Source of the DNA: Ascaris suum | Lineage: Eukaryota > Nematoda > Chromadorea > Rhabditida > Ascarididae | Length of the DNA: 64,000 bases | Direction of reading: 5' to 3' | Assembly: GCA_013433145.1 (NCBI GenBank) | Contig: CM024171.1 | Location: 1,715,001-1,779,000, forward strand | Shown: piece by piece, positions 11,866 through 23,879 of the stretch | Layout of the letters: each line of letters starts with the position of its first letter | Numbering within the stretch: the stretch's first letter is position 1 | Notes under the pieces: model-generated | Told to the model about the DNA's origin: nothing | Databases searched by the model: none | Seen by the model: the letters and a program-made list of their open reading frames with translations, nothing else | Program-made: the position numbers and the translations under genes

Positions 11866-11969
11866 GTTCATTCCGATGAACATATACTAAAATTGGAACA
11901 ATACAGAGAAGATTAGCATGGCCCCTGCGCAAGGATGACACGCAAATTCGTGAAGCGTTCCAAATTTTT
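11866..11969 (+). ncRNA. U6: U6 spliceosomal snRNA
   Basis: The 5' stem-loop GTTCATTCCGATGAAC is followed by CATATACTAAAATTGGAACA. Next comes the invariant ACAGAG box in context ATACAGAGAAGATTAGCATG, and then GCCCCTGCGCAAGGATGACA with the AGC triad and internal stem-loop. The 3' part is CGCAAATTCGTGAAGCGTTC, ending in a T-run that terminates Pol III. Length (about 102 nt) and sequence match animal U6 almost base for base. The CAAATTTTT end and short 5' hairpin resemble the worm form. U6 pairs with U4, then U2 and the 5' splice site, in the catalytic spliceosome. A correct TATA element suggests a functional gene, not a retropseudogene, and there is no poly(A) tail or flanking duplication. Confidence 0.97.
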
Positions 11970-11974
11970 CTCGA

Positions 11975-13920
11975 CTTTTTTCGTCCCCTAAAATGTTCCC
12001 TCTTCGGTGATGGCAACGAGAGCAATCAATTTCCTCACAATACTCAATTTCTGGTTAAGAATCCAAAGCCAACTACTACACCTTAATCGATGACTATAAC
12101 AGTTGACTTAATTAATACCTTTTATCGCAAATTATTAAGCACTATAAAAACACTTTCAGTGAAATAAATGAAATGGCATTCAAAATCAGTTGTTGAAATA
12201 TTGAATTTCGCCTTCCTAGCAATTTACCAATCGTTTTCACCAACTATCAACGATCAATAAAGTACGCTAAATGCTTTAAAATCTAACATCTCCCATTAAA
12301 ATGCCCTTAAAAAGAGTCGGTCGTTTTTCTATGAGCCAACCGGAGTCGAGTAAAAATCTAACCGGAGTAAAATGTATGGTAGCACAGAAAAACAAAAGGC
12401 AGACACCCATACGGATACCTATATGGATATGCACACGCTTTTGTAAATTAAATTTATGAAAGGCGCGAATTATTTAAATCGTTTAAAGGTAGTAAAATAG
12501 TTCTGCCAATGGGGTTATTTTCAGGGAATCAAAAGATCTGATTAATTTGGGGCGATTATTTCAAATAAGTTGAAATACTTTCACCTAGCTGTGTTCATGA
12601 TTTTAATTCCTATACGATCACATTTCAATTAAGATCTATAGGAAAGGAAGTAGGTAACCAACTCTTTACATGTGTTTATCAACGATGTTTATCAACAACT
12701 CGAAATTCCCAAAAAGAAATAAGAGAAGGACGGCTAAGAATGACGAAATATTCCTCTTCCTACTATCTCATTTCTTCATATAATTAAGCAACACAATGAA
12801 GGCATGAACAATAAAATTTTCATTCGAAGATTCCGATTGAGGGTGAACGAATATTGGAGGCTTTCATTGAAGATCGCGAATATTTCATAGTTGTTTAATG
12901 TTTATAGGTTGCTTCAAAAACTATTGCATTTAGGGATCCATACAACCTATATTATAGGCAGTGCCTGCTCCAACAAACATTCCAAACACAACGAACAATT
13001 AACCAACAGAAAGAATATTGAAGGCAGCTACAAATCTCAGAATTCGAGCATTACGAAGCGGAAAATAAGGCTAAACGAGAAGCATCAACACTTTCTTGTT
13101 ATTCAATTATCATAATACTTATAAATTTCTAATATTTTTTTGTTGTATTATATTATAACATTTATTTTTTTATTATTCTATATCTATATTATATAACGTT
13201 ATTATAATTATTTCCACTATTTATTATAATTTCTATTTATACTTCTATTATAATATTCTTCTTATTCAATTATTACATTATTATTATTAACTCCATTAAT
13301 CTCTATTAATCAAATAGTTCTTTTTTTTTTTCGCAAAAGTTTTCAACATATTTTGCATAAAATGAAATTTCATCGAAAGTTTCATACGACAGATTTTCCA
13401 TTTGGAAAATTACTAAGAAAATAGCATAATTTTTTTTAGCAGACTTTGTCATTGCTTTTCACAGTTTTCTTTTCGGTCGGTTTGTTGTTTTTTTTTTCTG
13501 AGAAGCTTCAATTCGAGGTGGTTATACATTTTGGATATGGAGTACCATGAATTAAAAGATATTTTTTTAAATATTTTATTTATATACAAAGTTATGTTTT
13601 GTATAAATTTTCAAGAAATATTTTGAGTTTTATCGTTGCAGAAATGCTCGGATGATGCATTAATTGGTACATAATGTCCTTGTATACATTTTTTGAGCCT
13701 CTATGACTGTCATAAAACATAGCCGTTGCAACGAGAACTTAAGGAGGAATAGTGGAACTTTGCTTGATCTACATAAAAGGAAATAGAAGAGGAGCTTAGA
13801 GGAGGGGAGAGGGAGAAGGGGGTACTTTTAGTGTGCGGTTTCTAAATTTTCTTTTCACCTGAAGAACAAATTCTTCCATCGCACCTATGACGAACGAGGT
13901 AATAGAGCATTCTGAGAATG
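11975..13920. other. Intergenic, AT-rich, no gene recognised
   Basis: After the U6 gene the sequence becomes strongly AT-rich, with T-runs and TTATTA/TATTAT low complexity at 13110-13330. No coding block recognised. Confidence 0.45.
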
Positions 13921-13926
13921 GGTGGT

Positions 13927-13951
13927 GGGGGGGGGGGGGGGGGGGGGGGGG
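13927..13951. repeat. G homopolymer, 25 bases
   Basis: Uninterrupted run of 25 G within a G-rich stretch (13796-13975). It is G-quadruplex-capable in principle and a likely length-uncertain site in the assembly. Confidence 0.9.
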
Positions 13952-14649
13952 AGGAGGGAAGGGATAGGGCGAGGGAACTAGAAATTGTTTGTTGGTGGCA
14001 GACATCAGAAAATGTTCATAAAAAGTAGCCTTAGGTACTGCCATTGTAGAGAAGTAGGCGTCAAAACTGATGTTCATCTTTAAATCTCTAACTTATCTGA
14101 ATAAAAGCATCAGTGTATCAATGTCTCCAAAAATTCGCTATACAAAACAGCGGTACTTTTTTACTCGAATGAGTGGATTTTTCCATTTTTTTTCGCATCC
14201 TGTGTTATTAACAATAGATTGTAATGTTAAGATAAAGTTCCATTATGAATGCAGATAAGAAAACTATTGCAAATGTGATACAGGTGTGGAGAGGGTTGAA
14301 CGTCGTAGAGGTAGTAGAAGTGGATCGATGTATAGTTTTTTCATATGCTCCAAGTTAAGATATGTACATCACATTTTTTTTTCACACATTGAGAGCGGAA
14401 AAGAATAAGGAGGTGTCTAGGTGCATTTATGTGAATGCCGGTTAATTGAGCTCATAGGTGGAAGATTTCTTGAGAGGTCTTAGAAAAGTGCCGGTCAAAA
14501 AAGTGAAAAGATGACCTAACAAGCAAGTTTCGTACGCCTTTTTTTGGACAAAATATCGATGTGGGGGAAAAAGAAAAAAAAGCAGAAATTTTTTTGCAGA
14601 TGCTTTTCTCTTGTTTCTGAAAGTATACGTCTAAGAAATCCAGAAAGAA

Positions 14650-14975
14650 CCACACACGCAGACACAGACAGACACAGACACACAGACACACAGACACATA
14701 CAATCGCCCTCCCATCCCTCCAGCCTTTCATTTCCCATGTGCATGTATATACGCACACATCCATATATGCGCACATATGTGTGCACGCACACATACACAT
14801 GCACGCACAAGCGGATTCACATAGATGTGCGGAAAATGCACGTATGCACATATCTAGACAAACACACTCACAAATACACGCATACACCCATCTTCATAGA
14901 CAAGCACCTACGCCCACATACACAAATATGCTGAAACATCCGAACGCAGACACGTACACACAGACTGACAAATGC
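14650..14975. repeat. CA/CACA-rich low-complexity tract
   Basis: Imperfect CACA, CAGACA, ACACACG and TACACA words over about 320 bases. Frames on both strands are open only because of composition (His/Thr-rich on plus, Cys/Val-rich on minus). It resembles the complementary TG-rich tract at 51.45-52.07 kb. Confidence 0.75.
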
Positions 14976-15094
14976 AAACATAAATTATAAAAACAATATG
15001 TGATCATTTTAGGCTTTTTCATAAATTTCGCAATGCAATAATTTATCGCTTTTTTAGAGAAATCTTTGAAAGCGAAAATTTCACAAACCAGCGA

Positions 15095-17402
15095 ATGGAT
15101 CCACACTTAGCGCTACCGATTACACGACTCGATGATGGTCATCATCCAATTGCTGAAAAAATCCAAAGAGTAAAACAAGAGCTCGATGAGGTTTCTGTTT
15201 AACCAAGCATTCCTTTCGGTGAAAAATATTTTCAGTACTTCTCGCCCTCTTCCCCTCCCTCATTGCTTCCATCCCTTTCTCCTGTATTTAGGGCAATTAT
15301 TGCGTTATAAAATATTTTGTTTTGTTTATCATTTTATCATTTTTATTTATCAATTATTGTGTTATCATATTTTATTTATCATTTATCATATCAAAATCAT
15401 TTTAAACCTGTTTTCGAAGGCGTTGTAGGCGGACAATTATATTGCGAGCAATCGTTTATGTTTATCAAAGTTAAGCAACGCTTAACGAATATGCTTTTTG
15501 CAATTCTCTTGTAGAGCTCACTGAGTTCGTACAAACGTATTTACTGAAACACAAATATACAGACAAGCATTTCAACAAAAATGCCGAGGTGTGTGCACAA
15601 GAGGAAGAAAAATATTAGGTGGAAATAGCATAAAACTGTTTTCCCAGTGGGAAGAAAGAGAGCAGGATAGAAAAAAAAAATGAAAGAAACAAAATGAGGT
15701 GATAAAAACAGAGCGATATAAAAATGCGTTTCCATTTCTGTTAAAAGAAAAATTTATGAAAAAGAAGCCCAAAAAATACCTAGATTTGATTACTTGAGAA
15801 GACCCTAGGTAACGATCGACAATAATTAAGGGTTGATTGGTAAATACCATGATGAGATGGGCGAGTGTTGAATTTTCTTTTGAGAACTGATGTACCGTTT
15901 GAAAGGATATTTACGAGTAGAAAAAATTCAATAAGTGAGAACCGTTTTATTGTTCGTATGTTTTTTAAAAAGTTTTTTTTTCTTTTTGCTATTACTCTAA
16001 AATCAGATTTTATGTGATTTGTTGAATTGATCACTTTTCTTTTGAGAGACGAAAAGTGTCTAAAAGAATCCGGACAAATATATCGGCTTATTGAGTTGAT
16101 TATTCGTAAAAGACTTTTAGGCGAAGGAAGTAGTCCGGAACAATATCCAGCTGGTACTTCAACGTGATGAACGACTCGATGCTCTAAATGCTCGCGCAGG
16201 TTTATCTTATTCACTTAATTCACGCCAGGTATTTATGAATTTATTAGCCACCACCTGTAGCATTCCTTTTTTTAAAATTTAATTGCATCTCAAAATTATT
16301 CGTATACGGCACGTCAACTAATATTAAATAACTTATCATAACAGCAACCTTTTAGAAATAGTCTCCATTTTTGTGTCTATTTGATGATAACAGAAATAAT
16401 GCTTAATCAAACTGATATTGTTTCATTGATCCAATGCAAACAAAAACAGAAAAGGTAGATGAACTTCTCCTCTAATCAACAGACGTTTCCCTATACGCAT
16501 AAGAATAATATCAATAGCATAATCGATAACTTTAGGGAATAACATAAGTGAATATTTGCGTAGAAATGACAATTTAATTGTTAGAATTAAGATTCATTAA
16601 GATTAATTCAACAAACAATATTCAAACCATATCAGAGCATTATCACTCATATTTGATAATGATAAAGTTTTCTTTAAAAAAAATGGCCTGCTTGATAAAT
16701 AAATCAAAAGTTTGGCAAATATTTCAACTTTTCAACAAGAAAAAGCTGTTTACTTTTGATTCGACTGAAAAAAAAATTTCTTTTTAAAGATGTGATGGAA
16801 GCAGGTGCCGCACAATTCACATTAAATGCAGCACGTTTACATCGCAATATATGGTGGAAAAATTTTCGAATGATAATTGCTTTAATTGCCGCATGCATGT
16901 TGATCATAATTGGTGCTGTTCGTAAGTTTTTTTTTTTGTATTTGTATATTCCATCGTTTTTTTTTGAGTTACTGGTCACTCGTATTTTACTATTAAAAAA
17001 AATTAGCTTCATAAGGATTGAAGTTTAAAATTGATAAATTGACAAAATTCATAAAAATTAACTCATTTCAACGATATTTGGCAATAAATTTAATGAACGA
17101 TTGTTCGTAATTTGGCAGAAATTGAAAAAAAAGAAAGAATTATGTTTTCTGCACTATTACAGTTAATTTAATAATATTTTATTGACAGCAGTTTTTTTTT
17201 CGGTTCGTTTTATCAGTCGGTTTTAGTCATATAACTCCAATCTTAAAATGATACGTCAGCAAATTCGCCATCAGTGTCGTTAAATTAACGATAACTGCTT
17301 AAGATTATGTAATCTTTACTCGATCTGGATGTAATAATCTTTTTTCTATCTTTAGGCTACATTTTTCTTATGAATATAGGCTCGCACGTTGGAAAAATAT
17401 AG
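15095..17402 (+). CDS. R-SNARE, synaptobrevin/VAMP-like (four exons)
   Basis: Vesicle-side SNARE that zips with Q-SNAREs to drive membrane fusion. Predicted exons: 15095-15190, 16121-16199, 16790-16921, 17356-17402; phases match at every junction, giving about 117 residues, the usual VAMP size. A short N-terminus (MDPHLALPITRLDDG) leads into the SNARE motif: IQRVKQELDEAKEVVRNNIQ, then LVLQRDERLDALNARAD with the zero-layer Arg in QRDERL. After AAQFTLNAARLHRN comes the juxtamembrane WWKNFR and one transmembrane helix (MIIALIAACMLIIIGAV). The WW-K anchor and tail-anchored layout are family hallmarks. The last exon (RYIFLMNIGSHVGKI) is the least certain part. Subtype is unclear: RDERLDAL resembles VAMP4-like proteins more than neuronal synaptobrevin. 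Confidence 0.85.
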
Positions 17403-19132
17403 TTCTGGCAATTCACCATGTCACAGTGTTGGCTATAAAACCATGTATAAAGATGACTGTCGATGTAACCTATAAAAGTATAAGTAAAAATTTCCTATAA
17501 ATAGTATTACTTATTCAACAAATTGTGAAACAATAAGAAATAACCAGTAAACAATCAGAAACAAGATAGTAAAGCAGTAAGAAACCAAATAAGTAAAGCA
17601 TTAAGTTAAAGTAAAACTCTATTGCTCGATGTCACTTTTTTTTCTCGTTCTTCAAATACATCTGATTCCTCGGGCAGGAATATAGGTCGTTTGTCATCAT
17701 TGCGTTAATCGATTTCGAAGCATTTTCGAATCGATTTGTAATTTCAATTTTCATTTCTTTCCATTTATTAATTTTATTTCCACCGTTTTCTTTGCTTTCA
17801 GTGTTGATTTTATTAAAATTTATTAATTTGATTTCCAATTTCAGTTAATTGCAATGTTTTCAGTGTTGATTTTCGATACAGCCGACAAGCATACAACATA
17901 ATTCTCAAGCTTTTTTTAATTGTATAAAGTGAATCTTTTGCAAGTAAAGGTTTTTAAATTTATTTTCCTGATTGAGCTATACATATAATATATGCAAAAT
18001 AATTTTGTCACTGGAGCGTTGTGACATTTTACGTTAATATTCGTTGAAATACCGATTAATTAGTGGTTTTCTAGAGAAGTGGAAAAATATTCAGCCATTA
18101 AAAACTTCTTCAAATGTAGCAAAAGTAATTAGTTATTTACTTCAATAAACTGTAAAGATTTCAATTGTTCTCCGATTATTTGCAATGACGACGTATGAGA
18201 GCCGCTTATGCAAACATATCTTTCACAACGTTCTAGTTAACAAAGCAATATGTTATGAAGTGTTCAAAAGAAAATTTCAAAAATTGCACTTTTGCTTTCA
18301 TGTTATTTATCAGATTTAATCAACATAGTTGTTCTGATTTATTAGACGCGACGATTGATTGCATTGATTTGATGATCGATAGAGAATCAATAGATCGATA
18401 AATTGAAGATCGATATTATTTACGTACATCCAGACATTCCCGTAATGCCATTTTTTCTTCTTTTTTTTTTTTTTTTTTTTAATTGGCGAGGAAAACCAAA
18501 GCTATAATTTGTTGTGTTCACTGCAATTTTCACGTTGAGAATTTTATTTTGCATTCGTACTTAGCACAAACGAAAGTACGGAGAAAAAAATTTTCAAAAA
18601 ATTTTCATCATTGTTTGAAAATATTGAAATTTTTATGCGAATTTCACCACAAATGATAGCCGTATTCGAATGTATCATTATGTAATTAGTATCGAAATTT
18701 TATGATTTTCAATGTATTTCATTTTCATCATTCTCTTTCCACTAGTTGCTTCATCATACGCTATATTTTTATGAAAAGAGTTTGCCGTTAGCATCAAACT
18801 AGTAAAGAAAATGTGCATCGGAAAGAAAAGTTGCAACAGCGTTCGTTCTTGGAGCCTGTTTTTTATTGAAATTTTTTTTATTACTCAACTGATGTCTTGA
18901 CAGTTGGGAGTTTCTTTGTATGTTGCAGAACTTTCTCAAACATATCAAGCTAGTAACGTTTCCGTTCATTGATCAGAATTTGCTTTTCACTTTTTTTTTT
19001 ATTCGAGATAGTTTCTGGCGAAAATTTACTCACATTTGAGTAAATTTTTCTTGGAATTCTCAACGTAATTCAATAATAAACATTAATAATTTTGCAATGC
19101 AATTTGCAAATTTACTGCGTTGCATTTTGCAG
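17403..19132. other. AT-rich intergenic or intronic DNA
   Basis: Long T- and A-runs, no exon-like block with splice context recognised. Lies between the SNARE gene and an orphan exon-like block. Confidence 0.4.
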
Positions 19133-19407
19133 CAATACTTATTGCTGTTGGGCCACGTCTATTGCAGCAATTTGTTTCGAAGTTAAATCCGAAGCGTGAA
19201 GCATATCTCTATTTGTTACTTCGTCAGGATACTCTCACTATAAAAATGTCTTCGTGATTGTTTCCTAAAAATGCGACAAAAATATTGCTTAAAAGATTAG
19301 CAGATGCTATACGAGCGAAAATATTAGCAGCAGATGAAGCTGAAGGGCATTCATCGTTTAGCACGTCAATGTATAACAGTCGCTTATTAGCAATAATTCT
19401 TGATTGA
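19133..19407 (+). pseudogene. Exon-like block with one in-frame TGA
   Basis: After TTTTGCAG at 19132 one frame runs ILIAVGPRLLQQFVSKLNPK, REAYLYLLLRQDTLTIKMSS, then TGA (19255-19257). It continues in the same frame with LFPKNATKILLKRLADAIRA, KILAADEAEGHSSFSTSMYN and SRLLAIILD before the next stop. Both halves have protein-like composition in an AT-rich setting. The family is not recognised. It could be a decaying exon, two exons, a base error, or (least likely) a recoded codon. I call it a broken gene fragment with low confidence. Confidence 0.35.
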
Positions 19408-19409
19408 AA

Positions 19410-21190
19410 AGCAGTTGTTTAGCATATCGACTGAGGTGAGTTGAATGCCGCAATCTAAGCGGCACATTCCTATGAGTTCTTTTTTTTTTTTTTTGCATTT
19501 ACGCTTCATTTTGCTTGAATTAACTAAGAGATTTGAAATAAAATAAGTTGAAAAAAAATACGAAATTTTTAAGTATTTTCATAGAAAATTTTCGATTTTT
19601 TTTCCACAAGATCTAAATTATTTTGAATTATTTGAAAAAAAAAGGTTTTTTTTTCGCTTTCTACGGATTCTTTTGCAATCTTTTTTTGTTGCAATGCTTT
19701 ATGAAATCATCGTAATATTTATGCCTTAAAAATAAATTGAAATATTACCGAAAAATTTCTGAGGTGAAAATTAATGGCGATTTATTGATCTCGAATGACC
19801 TATGTATTAGATAGAAATATGTGGATCTTATATAATTAAATTTTGCAAAACGAATTATTACAACAAAAGAAATTATTATAACAATTTGACTAGTTGCAAT
19901 AAGTAACAAACAACGAATCAGGAAGACTGCCACTTTTGCAGTTGTCCTCGAATATCTGAACTTTTCCGGTGATAATTTTTTTTTTTTGTAATTCTGTACC
20001 TGAACTTATCGGAAATATTTCTAGTAGAATAGCTGAGCGTCTGTCACATATGCATTATTAAGTATTATTTACATATTGCAAAGTATTAGAAATATTTCTG
20101 AGCAACATTCAAACAATAGCAGTACAATAATTTTGCATATATTAAAAGATAGGTATACTGCAAAAATTGCACAAGAAATTTGCAATATTGCAATTCGCAA
20201 ATATTGAAATATTGCAAAGATTTTAGGAATTTTTAAAATATTTGTAATATTTGAAGATGAAATCGAATATGACGAAAATTTGAACTGACAATATTTCAAC
20301 GAAAGCATTCGACGAATTTGCTAATAATACATCAATGAAATGTTCCAAACTCTATAATCGGAGCGTCATTTTCGTGCTCACCTTCCGCTTAAAAATTTCC
20401 CTGTAGGCTCAATCGTTCGAGTTACTAATGCGTGGGTTACTGTGGAAAAAAAAGGTGATATTATTTCGCTTCGCTTCCTCATTCTTCCTTCTCCCTCCTT
20501 CAGTTCTCCCTCCTATCGTTCTCCTCTTTCATCGTTCCCCCATCTTCCAAATAGTTGTCTAACACAACGGCTAAAAAATTGGATTCTACAAATCGAAACA
20601 ACGATTATCATTCAATTATTCTTCCTTTTAATAAAATTTACAATTTTCGGATGTCAAAGCAATAACAAGGATATTCCAGAGTGGTGAGGCCGACGTATTA
20701 CGTGCTCTTTAAAGTGCCAAAAATCCGGCAAGCACAAGTCATCTTGTGGGAGGAAAGAAGCATTCGCTAAGCACCAAATCCACTTGTGAATCGCATTCTC
20801 CCTCGTTCATCATTCAGCACATAGCAGCAAATTTGCTCTCTTCCGTTATGTTTTCGCATTCCAGTGCCTTTTACATTTAGATCAGGTTATTGACGACGAA
20901 CGACTCAACTTTTCATTGTGCGATGTGAAGATGATGTAATTTACAAGAAGTGATTATACTACTAGAGTATTTTCATCTTGCTACTGTTTAAAATATAACA
21001 AACAATTGTGCTATAATATTTTGATTGTCCTTACTCTATAAAATATAACAAACAATTGCGTTAAAATTTTATTGCAATGACGAGAGACAGTTGCAGATCA
21101 AATTCGATTTTCTTGAAGCACTCGCGCTTAAATTCAAATTTTATATTTTTCAACATACAAAATTATTTATATTCAACCACTGGCGTCAAT
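19410..21190. other. AT-rich DNA, no gene recognised
   Basis: Contains many TTGCAA/GCAATA words (20050-20230). A 23-base direct repeat, AAAATATAACAAACAATTG in its core, occurs near 20990 and 21042. No gene is supported. Confidence 0.4.
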
Positions 21191-21249
21191 AATGACTTTC
21201 ATAAAAAACGATAGCAGCGCTACTAAAAATAAGTAATAACAGTAAAGTT

Positions 21250-21849
<600 letters not shown>

Positions 21850-21850
<1 letters not shown>

Positions 21851-23700
21851 AAAAAAAGTTTTATAACCTTTGAAATCTTTTGGCCATTTTCTACTAACTC
21901 ATAGACTGATGGGCTCCGGCAGGGTTATCAATTACTTGAGTGATGTCTTTTGCTCGCTCATACCTAAATTTTTTGATAAGAAAGCGCTGAAACTATCGGC
22001 AGATGAAGATCGAAATCGATCGACCCAAGTTATTTTTAAAAAAAATTTCAATTTTTTTTTTTTTTTGCAAATCGATTTAAAATTATTTCATACAAATATA
22101 AAATCGTATCAATGCTTTCGTCATTCGATTATATTCATTTTTTAATGATGACGTCATAAAATTTAAATATTCAAAGAAATTCATATTGAATACTTCTTAG
22201 TGTAAGAGTGTGAATGTATTTTGAGGAAAAATTTAGAGAGCAACAAAATATTTCTTTCAGAAGCTTCTCAAAGATTTTGAAAACGAAAAATTCAATCGCT
22301 AAAAGTGCAATGAAATGAATGATTAAATGGTCATAAATTTGTGCTGATTTATGGCGCTTAATGACATTATTAACCGGAAATTCCTACCAATATGTTTGTT
22401 GAATTATTCGTAGAAAGTTAAGCTTTGAAAAAATTCTTTAATTATTATTCTATCTAACTTTCGCATCGCCTATTTCCACCATTCATCTATCCATTCCACT
22501 CGCTTTATCTATTTCATTGGGGCTTTAATTCAAACGAAATGGAAATACTTCAACATTAATCGTTAAAGGAATATTGCGTTCTAACTGTTTTCAGTGTATA
22601 ATTTTAAGAGGGGAAATTCAATTAGCTCTAGGTTTAACATTATTTCTCAATAAGTGTTTGTTCTCATTGGAAAGTTCGAAAATTATGATGTAAATTAAGT
22701 ATTATTCATATCTATTGAAAAATATAAGAAAATAAAATTAATAAAGTTAAGATTAAATTTCAGATTTATTAGTGCTGATAAAACTGTCAAAATAAGGCTG
22801 TTTGCTCGAAAAAATAGCAGAGATAATCTAAGCGAGAATCTCATCGCAATGATGAGAGAACCCCATTTGCTCTAAGTGCGAATATTTCGATTAACCATTT
22901 TATGCGATTTCGCAAATTCGCTTCGCAAAGTGCACTATATGAAGAAGACCCGTTTATATGAAAGTATGTATGTGTCTGTCTGCCTGTTTGTCCGTCCGTT
23001 TGTCGAGTAATTTCAACTCGAAATACACTCCGGCATGGCTTAGGAAATTTGACGATTTCCATAATTAGGCAGTCGTTAGTCGTCTCTTCCACTATTACAT
23101 CTCATGATGATGTATCAATTTCAAAACATCATATAGACAGTTGAAAATAGAAGAAATATCGATGAATTTCACACTGGTTGTTTTTTCATTTTTATGGATC
23201 GATTAAAAGCAACGAGTCCTCTGCAGATTTATCTGAAAAAATGAGGATCAATTATGGGTGAATACAGCTTTTCTGATATATTTATTAGGTAGATTTTATC
23301 TCTATATATTCGTAAAAAACAGAATCTCAAAATTTTTTGTACTATTGAAGACTTAATATCGTTTACGAATACTTACTTTTTAAATTATTTATACCACTTC
23401 ATTAAAAAGTTATCGTTCTAATGAAGGTCGCATTTTCAATGAAAAAATAGCCGCATAAATGATAAATCATCCAAAAGTGGACAGTTATATTCCGCTTTAA
23501 TTGAGCTGTAATTAGGCGAGTCTGGATGATAATAACGTCGAATAAATTTTCCATCTAATTTTTGCGCAAAGAAAAAAAAAGCATTTCACTCAAATTCTGT
23601 TTATCAAATAAAGTGGCAATTAAAGTTGGTGCATTAATAGAAAATAAGCATTTAACTTTGTATAGATAATTGTGCAATTGATTTATAATTAATAGGTAGC
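21850..23700. other. AT-rich DNA, no gene recognised on plus
   Basis: Includes a TGTATGTGTCTGTCTGCCTG stretch at 22965-23010 that recurs in variant form elsewhere in the window, followed by TCGAGTAATTTCAACTCGA, a small inverted repeat. No coding gene supported. Confidence 0.4.
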
Positions 23701-23723
23701 TGAAGAGTATTAAATTCACTTAC

Positions 23724-23873
23724 GTAACCCCGTAGTCACACTACAAATTAACTTCCATCTAGGACTTATTACTGATACGATATCAACGCTGTGATATGAG
23801 GCGATATCGAAAGATTCTTGCGTTAAGTCGCCTCTAAAGAGAGCTAACTTTTCGCAAATTTTCTTCAATAATA
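23724..23873 (-). CDS. Candidate internal exon, unknown protein (minus strand)
   Basis: On the minus strand the acceptor CGATTTTAG precedes a 150-base open block reading LLKKICEKLALFRGDLTQES then FDIASYHSVDIVSVISPRWK and LICSVTTGL. It ends exactly at GTAAGTGAA, a consensus donor. Phase is 1 at entry and 1 at exit. Composition and codon use are protein-like compared with the flanks. I do not recognise the family and could not find its partner exons. Confidence 0.4.
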
Positions 23874-23879
23874 CTAAAA

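Noticed and set aside
14516..14990. 148-codon His/Thr-rich frame and its minus-strand partner
   Set aside because: CA-rich low-complexity tract; compositional artefact.
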